NCBI RefSeq assembly: GCF_003367245.1
Contig: NZ_QRGR01000001.1
Location: 186,001 to 250,000 of the forward strand
Length of the DNA stretch: 64,000 bases
DNA from: Pontibacter diazotrophicus
GTDB lineage: Bacteria > Bacteroidota > Bacteroidia > Cytophagales > Hymenobacteraceae
Direction: 5' to 3'
Numbering within the stretch: position 1 is the first letter of the stretch; the number at the start of each line of letters is the position of its first letter. Below, piece by piece: positions 26,915 to 35,108 of this stretch. Both the position numbers and the translations under genes were made by a program. The notes under the pieces were generated by a model. It did not search any database, was not told the origin of the DNA, and was given only the letters and a program-made list of their open reading frames with translations.

Positions 26915-29866
26915 TTATGTTTTAGGAATCATTGCTTTATAAACCACATCGTGTATCCTGGTCCGGATGTTATACTTCAGCAGCCTGTTATTGCCGCCAT
27001 CCGGGAATACCCTGTTAGAGAGGAAGATGTAGATAAGCTTGTTCTCCGGATCTACCCAGGCACCTGTACCAGTAAAGCCTGTATGGCCAAACGTACTCAT
27101 AGGAGCCAGGTCTGAGGTGGGGCCGTGGCCTTCCGGTTCTGGTTTATCCCAGCCAATGCCACGGCGGCTGTCTTTAGAGTTCCGCTGCGAGAATTCCGTT
27201 ACCACGTTAGAGTTAAAGTACTTGTGCCCGCCATAGTTGCCATTGTTCAGGTTCATCTGCATGAGAATAGCCAGGTCGTTGGCGTTGGAGAACAAACCGG
27301 CATGCCCGGCCACGCCGCCCAGCATGGCTGCACTCTGGTCGTGTACACTACCCCAAATCAGGTTGTGGCGGAAATACTTGTCGTCTTCTGTCGGGGCAAT
27401 CACATTGCGCGAGTGCTTGAGCAGTGGCTTGTACGTCATGGTGCTGAGGCCAAGAGGGGCATAAAAGTTCTGGTCCATGAACTCATCCAGTGGCTGGTTC
27501 AGCATTCTCTCTGCCACACGCTTTAGCACGTAGAAGTCAAGGTCGCTATACTTGTAATCATGGCCCCTTCCGCCTTTCCTAGCTGGCAGCATTCTAGATT
27601 TTACCGTCCAGGTCCAGAGCGAGTCTTCCATTGTTTTGATGGAGTAAAAGCCCGGGATCACTTCATTCGGGTAAGAGTCTGAGCGGTTGCTGGCATAAAA
27701 CATCTTCTTGGTCTCCAAAGAGGCTGATGTCTTTTGCCAGTTCGGCAAACCAGCCAGCAAACCCGCCTGGTGCGTCAGTACGTCGCGCAGCACGATGCTT
27801 TCCTTGTTTGTTCCTTTCAGTTCCGGCAGGTAAGTAGATACTTTTGCGTCGATATTAATTTTGCCCTGGTCTTTCAGGAACATAATGGCCTGTAAGGTAG
27901 CGGCCACCTTTGTGATAGAGGCAACATCATACACCGTATGCTTCGTGACAGGCTTTTGCTTCTCGTACGTATAATGGCCGTAGGATTTGTCAAAGATTAC
28001 GGTTCCGTCTTTTACCACCAGCACCTGCGCACCCGGGGTAGCGGCATAGGCAATGGCTTCAGTGGCAACATTGTCAATCTGCTGCAATACTTTAGAACTC
28101 ATGCCCACACTTTCAGGGGTGCCATACTTCAGGCGCCCGAGCGCCTGCGTAGAAACGCCGGTACCTGACTTGAAAGTGGCAGAGGCCGTTACAGGCAGCT
28201 TGCCCTTGGCCGCACGTGCGCCAAACAGCGCCTGTGGCACCAGTGACTGCGCTACCGGGTTATCTTCGTACCCACACACGAGCCAGTTGCTGCCTTCAAA
28301 GAATTTCAGGCTATAGGCATTGCCCATTACTACTACCACTACCTTCTTATTTGTGCGCTCCTGCAGGTACTTGATAAAGGCCCTGGTGCCAACACCAATA
28401 CCAAAATTCTTGGCAGGTGTGATGTTCATGTTATGGATACTCACCACCACCAGGTCATTGTCTTTTAGCTGCGGAATAACTTTTGTGAAAGCAGAGTCAG
28501 GTGCAAAGCGATCGGGTATAGCGAATTTATTCAGCGGAGCGTAGTTTCCAAGCGTTTCCTGGAACACATTGTTGGCAGGGGCTCCGATAGCTACGGAGGC
28601 AATGCTTAAAGTATCGAGGTTGCGGAAAGGAATTAAACTGCTTTTGTTCTCTACAACTGTTACAGAGTGCTCATAAAGCTGCTCCTGCACTACGGTACTA
28701 AGAGGCCTGTCTATATCTTCCTGAAGGTTATCCAGTGCAACAGGCTTGTAGTTGTTAAGCCCTACCCAGTACTTGGCGTGCAGGATTTTTCTTACATGCT
28801 GGTCAACTTCGTCCTGCGTCAGCTGTTTGGCGGCAATGGCTTCTTTTATTTTGGTGATAGCGGTTGGCACATCCTCCGGGAAGAGCAGAACATCATTTCC
28901 GGCCATCAGCGCCTTTAGATCTACTACACCAGGCTTATAGAAGCGGCTGACAGCCTTCATGTTCAGGGCATCGGTAAACACTAAACCCTTGTACTTCATC
29001 TTTTCCTTTAAAAGGCCTGTTACCAAGGGGCGCGACAGTGTAGTGGGCAAGTTGAGGGTGGAGTCAATGCTTGGCATATACAGGTGCGCTACCATCACGC
29101 CCATTACGCCAGCTTCAAAAGATTTCTTAAAAGGATGAAGTTCTACCTCTGTCAGGCGCTTTATATCGTGCGGCACAACAGGCAGAGAAAGGTGAGAGTC
29201 AGTGTCGGTATCGCCGTGGCCGGGGAAGTGCTTGGCTACCGCCATCACACCATGGTCTTGCAGGCCTTTGATATAGGCGATGCCGTGGCGGGTAACCTCT
29301 TCTGTAGACTCTCCGAAGGAGCGGCTTCCGATAACTGGGTTAGTGGCATTCACATTCACGTCCAGCACCGGCGAAAAGCTTACGTTCACGCCCAGGCGCT
29401 TCATCTTCAGGGCTATTTCTCGGCCCATCAGGTAAACGTACTTTTCATCGCTTATGGCGCCCAGGGTCATCTGACGGGCAAAGTGCATGCTGCTGTCCAG
29501 GCGCATGTTCAGGCCCCACTCCGCATCCATGGCAATAAGCATGGGTACCTTCGCCTGGCGCTGGTAACGGTTTGTAAGAATAGCCTGGCGCATAGGGCCG
29601 CCCTGCATAAACATGACGCCCCCAACGCCATAGCGGCTCACAAGGGTATCTATGCCACGAAAATGCTTTTCGTTTTTATTTGAGTAGGCAGCCACCATAA
29701 ACAGCTGGCCGATGCGCTGCTCAGGAGTGAGTGTCGTCATCACGCTGTCAACCCAGTTTTTCTCTTCTACATTGACGACCACTTCCTCTGACGGCTTTAA
29801 CGACATCAGTGGCCCCACTGCGAGAAAAACAAGTATCAACAACCCTAAACTAAAACTCTTCAACAT
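26915..29866 (-). CDS. Glycoside hydrolase family 3 / beta-lactamase-fold fusion, exported
   Basis: A 983-residue protein with an N-terminal signal or anchor (about residues 5-22). Residues 40-370 form a GH3 catalytic barrel of the NagZ type with Ala-Lys-His-Phe-Pro-Gly-His-Gly-Asp-Thr near 211-220, the motif that holds the acid/base His and Asp. A GH3 C-terminal alpha/beta domain runs to about 590. Residues 600-980 are a serine beta-lactamase/DD-peptidase fold: Ala-Ser-Ile-Thr-Lys (Ser-x-x-Lys, near 650), Tyr-Ser-Asp (second motif) and His-Thr-Gly (third motif). The architecture is known in Bacteroidota and suggests peptidoglycan recycling or turnover: removal of GlcNAc plus cleavage of a peptide bond. 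The exact substrates are inference. Confidence 0.88.
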   Translation of the reverse strand: MLKSFSLGLLILVFLAVGPLMSLKPSEEVVVNVEEKNWVDSVMTTLTPEQRIGQLFMVAAYSNKNEKHFRGIDTLVSRYGVGGVMFMQGGPMRQAILTNRYQRQAKVPMLIAMDAEWGLNMRLDSSMHFARQMTLGAISDEKYVYLMGREIALKMKRLGVNVSFSPVLDVNVNATNPVIGSRSFGESTEEVTRHGIAYIKGLQDHGVMAVAKHFPGHGDTDTDSHLSLPVVPHDIKRLTEVELHPFKKSFEAGVMGVMVAHLYMPSIDSTLNLPTTLSRPLVTGLLKEKMKYKGLVFTDALNMKAVSRFYKPGVVDLKALMAGNDVLLFPEDVPTAITKIKEAIAAKQLTQDEVDQHVRKILHAKYWVGLNNYKPVALDNLQEDIDRPLSTVVQEQLYEHSVTVVENKSSLIPFRNLDTLSIASVAIGAPANNVFQETLGNYAPLNKFAIPDRFAPDSAFTKVIPQLKDNDLVVVSIHNMNITPAKNFGIGVGTRAFIKYLQERTNKKVVVVVMGNAYSLKFFEGSNWLVCGYEDNPVAQSLVPQALFGARAAKGKLPVTASATFKSGTGVSTQALGRLKYGTPESVGMSSKVLQQIDNVATEAIAYAATPGAQVLVVKDGTVIFDKSYGHYTYEKQKPVTKHTVYDVASITKVAATLQAIMFLKDQGKINIDAKVSTYLPELKGTNKESIVLRDVLTHQAGLLAGLPNWQKTSASLETKKMFYASNRSDSYPNEVIPGFYSIKTMEDSLWTWTVKSRMLPARKGGRGHDYKYSDLDFYVLKRVAERMLNQPLDEFMDQNFYAPLGLSTMTYKPLLKHSRNVIAPTEDDKYFRHNLIWGSVHDQSAAMLGGVAGHAGLFSNANDLAILMQMNLNNGNYGGHKYFNSNVVTEFSQRNSKDSRRGIGWDKPEPEGHGPTSDLAPMSTFGHTGFTGTGAWVDPENKLIYIFLSNRVFPDGGNNRLLKYNIRTRIHDVVYKAMIPKT

Positions 29867-30293
29867 CCTGTGCTACTTTATTTATAATTGGAACAAGTCA
29901 AAATTAAGCCTAATTTTGCAAAAGGCGGCTCGGAAAAACAGACTAAATTTCAGAGGTGATGTATATTTCTTCAGCTACTCTGATCGAAGGCAGAGAATCT
30001 AATGCCTGCCTGTATGCGAACGTGGCCTCAAAGAGTAGCTTCATATGCTAACGCCACTAGCCCCTGCATTAATACATGCACCTTTGCTATATATATTTAG
30101 ACGAAAATAAAAGCAAATCGTTAGCTGTTATTCCTGCCTATTTTTTTAATCGGTCTCTAATTTAATAATAAATTTGATTCCGAATAAGTTCTGTTTTTAC
30201 ATATTTAGTAAGAGCAATAATTCTGCCGCAAATGCCTGAATTGGCTGATAAAGCGAGAAAATAATATATATCAATAAGGAGTTAAAGAACCGG
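29867..30293. other. Divergent intergenic region between the GH3 fusion and mutL
   Basis: 427 bases without a supported gene. Promoters for both divergent genes must be here, but no clean TAnnTTTG box stands out. A modest imperfect hairpin (GTGGC 30022-30026 with GCCAC 30053-30057, inner TAGC/GCTA) is present; its meaning is unknown. Confidence 0.5.
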
Positions 30294-32147
30294 ATGCCCG
30301 ACATCATACATTTACTGCCTGATTTCCTTGCCAACCAGATTGCTGCCGGTGAAGTGGTGCAACGCCCTGCCTCGGTGGTGAAGGAACTGCTGGAGAATGC
30401 CGTGGATGCCAAAGCGACCAGCATTCAGGTAATTGTGAAGGAGGCAGGCAAACAATTAGTACAGGTGGTGGATAATGGCATCGGTATGTCAGAGACAGAC
30501 GCCCGGATGTGTTTTGAGCGCCATGCCACCTCCAAAATCGCCACCACCGAAGACCTTTTCCGTATCCGGACGATGGGTTTCCGGGGTGAGGCCATGGCCT
30601 CTATCGGGGCGGTGGCACAGGTAGAGCTCAAAACAAAGCCACAAGGCGCCGAAGCCGGGACAAAACTGCTGGTCGAAGGGTCAACGGTGGTGTTGCAGGA
30701 GCCGGCCGCTGTGCCCGGAGGAACCTCCATTGCAGTAAAGAACCTGTTTTACAATGTGCCGGCTCGTCGCAATTTCCTGAAGACCAACGCGGTGGAGATG
30801 CGCCATATCCTGGACGAGTTTCAGCGGGTGGCGCTGGCCTATCCGGAGGTAACTTTCACCCTGCACCATAACGATACAGAGGTGTTTAACCTGCCTGCCG
30901 GCAAACTGAGCCAACGTATTGTAAGTATTTTCGGCAGCAACTATAAAGAGCAGATGGCTTACTGCGAGGAAGATACCACCTTCCTGACGGTGAGGGGGTA
31001 TATCGGCAAACCGGAGCACGCGAAGAAAACACGCGGCGAGCAGTTCTTTTTTGTGAACAACCGCTTTGTAAAGAGCGGCTACCTGAACCATGCCGTGATG
31101 ACGGCCTTTGAGGGCCTGGTGCCGAAAGAGAACCATCCGTTCTATGTGCTGTTTATTGAGCTGGACCCGGAGAAGATCGATATCAATGTGCATCCTACTA
31201 AAACCGAAATCAAGTTTGAGGACGAGAAAACGGTGTATGCCATTGTGCATGCCGCTGTAAAAAAAGCCCTGGGTGCTTATAATATCGCTCCGTCGCTGGA
31301 TTTTGAGGGTGATGTGAATTTTGCCCCGCTGCAGCCAATACGTGTGCAGGGTGGCTACAATGAGTTTGACCCGGATAATAAACCCAGAAGCGGCGGAAGC
31401 ACAGCTTTCCCCGGCTTTACGCCTCCTGCTTCTTCCAGAAGGGCAACCTCCAAAGGCTGGGAGCAACTGTATGAACCCATGCGGGAGCAACCGTTGGAGG
31501 ATGAAGGTACTACATCAGCTTCCTCTGGAATGGGCTTGCTGGACGATGCCTTCGCAGCAACGGACATACCGGCCGCTTCCTCAAACAAAGCCATCCAGAT
31601 ACACCAGAAGTACTTGCTGGTGCAGGTAAAGTCTGGGGTGATGATCATAGACCAGCAGGCGGCGCAGGAGCGTATCCTGTACGAGAAGTATATGGCCTCG
31701 CTGCAAAAGAAAACAGGTGCCTCGCAGGCGCTGCTGTTTCCGCAGACGGTGCAGCTTTCTCCGGCGGATGCCACCCTGATGCATGAACTGGCAGCGGAAT
31801 TTAAAGATATGGGCTTCCTGTTCGAGGATTTTGGCGGAAACACCATCATCCTGAATGGTATACCTGCCGATGTGCATGCTGTAAATGAAAAGGAGCTGCT
31901 GGAGGAATTAATTGAGCAATATAAAAACAACCTGACCTCCTTGAAGCTTGATAAACGGGAGAACCTGGCCCGGGCCATGGCAAAACGCCTCGCCTCCAGG
32001 TCTCTTTCCCGAATGTCGGACCTTGAGATGAATTCTCTCGTAGATAAACTTTTTGCGTGCCAGGTGCCGAATTATGCCCCGGGAGGGCAGAAGACACTGG
32101 TTATCATGCAGCTTGGCCAGTTGCATGATCTTTTCATGAAAGGCTGA
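30294..32147 (+). CDS. mutL: DNA mismatch repair protein MutL
   Basis: The mismatch-repair mediator between MutS and downstream enzymes. The N-terminal GHKL ATPase (about residues 1-330) shows Glu-Leu-Leu-Glu-Asn-Ala-Val-Asp-Ala, Asp-Asn-Gly-Ile-Gly-Met and Gly-Phe-Arg-Gly-Glu-Ala-Met-Ala-Ser-Ile. A Ser/Pro-rich linker (about 365-430) leads to the C-terminal dimerisation domain. The endonuclease motif DQHA(X)2E(X)4E appears as Asp453-Gln-Gln-Ala-Ala-Gln-Glu-Arg, with Gln in place of the His. The late CPHGRP-type motif is not evident; at that place the protein reads Cys-Gln-Val-Pro-Asn-Tyr-Ala-Pro. The 617-residue length is normal. Confidence 0.95.
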   Translation: MPDIIHLLPDFLANQIAAGEVVQRPASVVKELLENAVDAKATSIQVIVKEAGKQLVQVVDNGIGMSETDARMCFERHATSKIATTEDLFRIRTMGFRGEAMASIGAVAQVELKTKPQGAEAGTKLLVEGSTVVLQEPAAVPGGTSIAVKNLFYNVPARRNFLKTNAVEMRHILDEFQRVALAYPEVTFTLHHNDTEVFNLPAGKLSQRIVSIFGSNYKEQMAYCEEDTTFLTVRGYIGKPEHAKKTRGEQFFFVNNRFVKSGYLNHAVMTAFEGLVPKENHPFYVLFIELDPEKIDINVHPTKTEIKFEDEKTVYAIVHAAVKKALGAYNIAPSLDFEGDVNFAPLQPIRVQGGYNEFDPDNKPRSGGSTAFPGFTPPASSRRATSKGWEQLYEPMREQPLEDEGTTSASSGMGLLDDAFAATDIPAASSNKAIQIHQKYLLVQVKSGVMIIDQQAAQERILYEKYMASLQKKTGASQALLFPQTVQLSPADATLMHELAAEFKDMGFLFEDFGGNTIILNGIPADVHAVNEKELLEELIEQYKNNLTSLKLDKRENLARAMAKRLASRSLSRMSDLEMNSLVDKLFACQVPNYAPGGQKTLVIMQLGQLHDLFMKG

Positions 32148-32210
32148 ATTTAATTGCATGATTGTTGATGACAAAATTGTTATTTTGGATAGCCAGAATA
32201 GGTTAAGAGA

Positions 32211-32268
32211 AGGTCTGAATTTTATGCTGGAGGCGCTATTTGCAGCAGTGAGAATAAAATTCAGACCT
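32211..32268. repeat. 15-bp perfect inverted repeat downstream of mutL
   Basis: AGGTCTGAATTTTAT (32211-32225) is repeated in reverse complement at 32254-32268, with inner GCTG/CAGC pairing. No T-tract follows, so it is not a classical terminator. It lies in the 210-bp gap between mutL and the first rhomboid. Confidence 0.7.
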
Positions 32269-32357
32269 CCTGCAGAATCTCCGAATCTATATTTCGAACA
32301 GGTACCGGCTTTAGGTTATGACTGAGGCAGGATTTATACTTCTAAAAGAAAATTCGC

Positions 32358-33140
32358 ATGTTTAATATTACCCCAATGGTCAGGAATCTCCTGATCATTA
32401 ATGTGGTTGTTTACTTATTGCAACTTAGTGGCGTAATCAGTATCGAAACTTTCGCGTTACATTACTTTGGCTCTGATTATTTCCGTCCCATCCAGCTGTT
32501 TTCGCATATGTTTATGCATGGCGGCTGGGGACACCTTTTCAGCAACATGTTCAGCTTGTTTATTTTCGGACCCATGCTGGAGCGTTTCTGGGGGCCACAG
32601 CGGTTTCTGGCCTTCTACCTGATAACAGGTTTGGGAGCCAGCCTTTTATACTCAGGAGTGCGTGGTTACGAACTAAACCAGTTGGAGGAGGAAACAGTGA
32701 GCTATATTGCTAACCCGGACCCCAACCGCTTTTATAACTATATGGAGGATCATTTTTCTGGTGGTTATGAGCAGGGGTTTGCTGTAGAATACCGGCGCAA
32801 TCCCGATAACGAGTCTTATATAGAAGAAAGCAAGCAGGCCGTACGTTATGTGTTCAGCCGTATGTACAACAGCCCGATGCTGGGGGCCTCAGGCGCTGTT
32901 TTCGGGATATTGATGGCCTTTGGCCTGCTGTTCCCGAACCTGGAGTTGATGCTGCTGTTTCTGCCTATACCTATAAAAGCGAAATACTTTGTGCTGTTTT
33001 ACGGCGCTTACGAATTATATACTGGCTTTAACCGGACACCGGGTGATAACGTAGCACACTTTGCGCACCTTGGAGGTATGCTGTTCGCGTATATACTTGT
33101 AAAGATGTGGCAGCGAAACGATTATCAGGATAATTTCTAA
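32358..33140 (+). CDS. Rhomboid-family intramembrane serine protease (1)
   Basis: A 260-residue polytopic membrane protease. The catalytic pair is Ser178 in Gly-Ala-Ser-Gly-Ala-Val-Phe-Gly and His237 in Ala-His-Phe-Ala-His-Leu-Gly-Gly. The first helices carry Phe-Met-His-Gly-Gly-Trp-Gly-His-Leu-Phe-Ser-Asn-Met, the usual L1/TM2 region. A charged insert of about 65 residues (about 110-170) between TM3 and TM4 is longer than in GlpG. A second rhomboid gene starts 6 bases after the stop, so they are co-transcribed. Substrates are unknown. Confidence 0.92.
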   Translation: MFNITPMVRNLLIINVVVYLLQLSGVISIETFALHYFGSDYFRPIQLFSHMFMHGGWGHLFSNMFSLFIFGPMLERFWGPQRFLAFYLITGLGASLLYSGVRGYELNQLEEETVSYIANPDPNRFYNYMEDHFSGGYEQGFAVEYRRNPDNESYIEESKQAVRYVFSRMYNSPMLGASGAVFGILMAFGLLFPNLELMLLFLPIPIKAKYFVLFYGAYELYTGFNRTPGDNVAHFAHLGGMLFAYILVKMWQRNDYQDNF

Positions 33141-33146
33141 AAAACA

Positions 33147-34061
33147 ATGAGCATCCTTGAAGATATAAAGTACAATTTCCGTCAGTCCAGCAACACATTG
33201 AAGCAGCTTATTCTGATCAACGTGATTGTGTTTGTGGTGCTGATTGTATTGCGTACGATCTTGGTTTTAACAGGCGGATCAGGGGTATACGACCTGATAA
33301 TGCGCTACCTGGCGCTTAATTCTTATCCGCTCACCTTCATAACCCGTCCTTGGACGCTGATTACCTATTTCTTTACGCATGAGGGTTTTCTGCACATCAT
33401 CTTTAACATGCTGAACCTGTACTGGTTCGGGCAGATAGTGCGCGAGTACCTGGGTGAGAAAAAGCTGCTCAGCCTGTATGTGCTGGGAGGTTTAGCGGGA
33501 GGTATTCTGTACCTGCTCTGCTACAACTTTATACCTTATTTTGCTGATCGCGCCGCCTATTCTATGATGATAGGTGCCTCGGCAAGTGTTCTGGCCGTTG
33601 TGGTAGGAGCTGCTGTTCTGCTGCCTAACTATGCCTTTAACCTGATTCTGATAGGCCCTATCAAGATAAAGTATATCGCTGCTTTCCTGGTGCTGTTGTC
33701 TATCTCCGGTGCCGTTGGCGACAATGCTGGTGGTAACATTGCCCACATCGGGGGAGCTATTCTGGGTTGGGCGTTTATTAAGCAACTGCAACGTGGTAAT
33801 GACATGGGTCGGCCGATACATGCTGTTATTGGCTTCTTCTCTGGCTTGTTCAAACGCAGGCCGAACCTGAAGGTAACACACCGCCGTTCAACAACAGCCT
33901 CTTCTACTCCCACAAACGGGAGCAAGTCCGCTTTTGGCCAGCCGGGCAAGCCCAGCCAGAACGAGATTGACCGTATCCTGGATAAGATATCCAGCTCCGG
34001 CTACGAAAGCCTGTCGAAAGATGAGAAGCAGAAGCTCTTCCAGGCAAGCCAGAAAGATTAA
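33147..34061 (+). CDS. Rhomboid-family intramembrane serine protease (2)
   Basis: A 304-residue paralogue of the preceding protein. The catalytic Ser145 sits in Gly-Ala-Ser-Ala-Ser and His200 in Ile-Ala-His-Ile-Gly-Gly. The loop-1 segment Phe-Phe-Thr-His-Glu-Gly-Phe-Leu-His-Ile-Ile-Phe-Asn-Met replaces the His-Gly-Gly form of the first copy. After the last helix comes a cytoplasmic tail of about 80 residues rich in Ser, Thr and Lys, ending in a helical segment (Asn-Glu-Ile-Asp-Arg-Ile-Leu-Asp-Lys-Ile) like the DUF6576 tail of Bacteroidota rhomboids. Translation is probably coupled to the first gene. Confidence 0.92.
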   Translation: MSILEDIKYNFRQSSNTLKQLILINVIVFVVLIVLRTILVLTGGSGVYDLIMRYLALNSYPLTFITRPWTLITYFFTHEGFLHIIFNMLNLYWFGQIVREYLGEKKLLSLYVLGGLAGGILYLLCYNFIPYFADRAAYSMMIGASASVLAVVVGAAVLLPNYAFNLILIGPIKIKYIAAFLVLLSISGAVGDNAGGNIAHIGGAILGWAFIKQLQRGNDMGRPIHAVIGFFSGLFKRRPNLKVTHRRSTTASSTPTNGSKSAFGQPGKPSQNEIDRILDKISSSGYESLSKDEKQKLFQASQKD

Positions 34062-34078
34062 GCTCAGCAATTTAACTG

Positions 34079-34420
34079 ATGAAATACTTCCTGTCTACCA
34101 TTGCCTTTTTTCTTGTACTGTCGCTTCATGGCTATGGGCAAAGTGCCGATAGTTCTAAGGCCGTGACAATCCGTTTGTACTGCGCACAAGGGTTGGCTCC
34201 GAAAAGCCAGCCGCTTTATGTGTTGCAGGATGTAAAGGAGGAAATTACCCTGACGCAGCCACAACTTAAAATCGTTGATACGGATTGGATTGACCGGATT
34301 GAGGTTCTGAAAGAGACTGAAGCCGTTGACAAATATGGTGCTGCAGGTAAAAGCGGAGTGGTCATCATCACTTTAAAAGACAGTAAACTGCAGCAGGTGA
34401 AAGAGCGCCTGGAAATTTAA
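34079..34420 (+). CDS. Small exported protein resembling a free TonB-receptor plug segment
   Basis: A 113-residue protein with a signal peptide cleaved near residue 20 (Gly-Tyr-Gly-Gln). The mature part matches the end of a TonB-dependent receptor plug: Pro-Leu-Tyr-Val-Leu-Gln-Asp-Val, then Ile-Asp-Arg-Ile-Glu-Val-Leu-Lys-Glu-Thr-Glu-Ala, then Lys-Tyr-Gly-Ala-Ala-Gly-Lys-Ser-Gly-Val-Val-Ile-Ile-Thr. No barrel follows; the stop is real in all frames inspected. It sits 17 bases after the second rhomboid and 10 bases before the barstar-like gene, so it is in their operon. It may plug or regulate something, or be a domesticated fragment; the function is unknown. Confidence 0.7.
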   Translation: MKYFLSTIAFFLVLSLHGYGQSADSSKAVTIRLYCAQGLAPKSQPLYVLQDVKEEITLTQPQLKIVDTDWIDRIEVLKETEAVDKYGAAGKSGVVIITLKDSKLQQVKERLEI

Positions 34421-34430
34421 GACCTATTTT

Positions 34431-34925
34431 ATGCCTGTTTTCCAAAACACACCCGAAGAATGGCAGCGGCTGGACTGGTCTATCCTGCAGAACGGCTACA
34501 CCTGCCTTTACTCCCGTCCGGAGTTCCTGATCATAGACATCAGTTGGTTCCGGAAAGAGCGCTATAGAGTAATGGAGTTCGACTGCTCCAGGTGGGCAGA
34601 AGAGCAGAAAATGCATGACGAACTGAAACAGAAACTGAGGTTCCCGGATACTTACGCAAGTAATTTTGGTGCTTTAAAAGAAAGCTTAAAGGAGATTACT
34701 GTAACCGGCAAAGGCATGGTGCTGGTGCTGCACCACTTCGACACAGTTGAGAAAGAAACGGCTCAGATTTTACTTGATATTTTATCCAAAGCCTCGCAAT
34801 GGCACCTGCTGTTAGGAGAGAGGCTGCTGACCCTGCTGCAGGTAGACGACCCGCAGATAACCTATGAACCAGTAGGAGCAAGGCCTATAGCCTGGAACCC
34901 GCATGAGTGGCTAGATATACCTTAA
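34431..34925 (+). CDS. Barstar-like (barnase inhibitor family) protein
   Basis: A 164-residue cytoplasmic protein. From about residue 33 to 125 it follows the barstar plan: Phe-Leu-Ile-Ile-Asp-Ile, a helix, Met-His-Asp-Glu-Leu-Lys-Gln-Lys-Leu-Arg-Phe-Pro-Asp-Thr-Tyr-Ala-Ser-Asn-Phe-Gly-Ala-Leu, a helix, then a hydrophobic strand (Gly-Met-Val-Leu-Val-Leu-His-His-Phe). Barstars bind and block secreted-type RNases. No barnase or other toxin gene is adjacent, so it may protect against neighbours' toxins or inhibit an unlinked RNase. It ends the rhomboid operon and is followed by a very strong hairpin. Confidence 0.72.
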   Translation: MPVFQNTPEEWQRLDWSILQNGYTCLYSRPEFLIIDISWFRKERYRVMEFDCSRWAEEQKMHDELKQKLRFPDTYASNFGALKESLKEITVTGKGMVLVLHHFDTVEKETAQILLDILSKASQWHLLLGERLLTLLQVDDPQITYEPVGARPIAWNPHEWLDIP

Positions 34926-35037
34926 TAATGCTAACAAAAGCCTTTTGGACAAAAGACAAAAGTGTAGGATTGTTGAAAGATGCTATATTATCCTGATCCA
35001 TGGTCTCTTCCAATATAATCATTGAACCATAAACCTG

Positions 35038-35097
35038 TTCAAACTAAAACAGCAGCGGCGCTCCCCGAAGAGAGCGCCGCTGCTGTTTTAGTTTGAA
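35038..35097. terminator. Very long bidirectional terminator hairpin (26-bp perfect stem)
   Basis: The arms 35038-35063 and 35072-35097 are perfectly complementary over 26 bases, with an eight-base loop CCCGAAGA. It separates the barstar gene from converging mdh, with A/T-rich outer bases for both directions. Confidence 0.92.
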
Positions 35098-35108
35098 GAA
35101 AAGAATGC

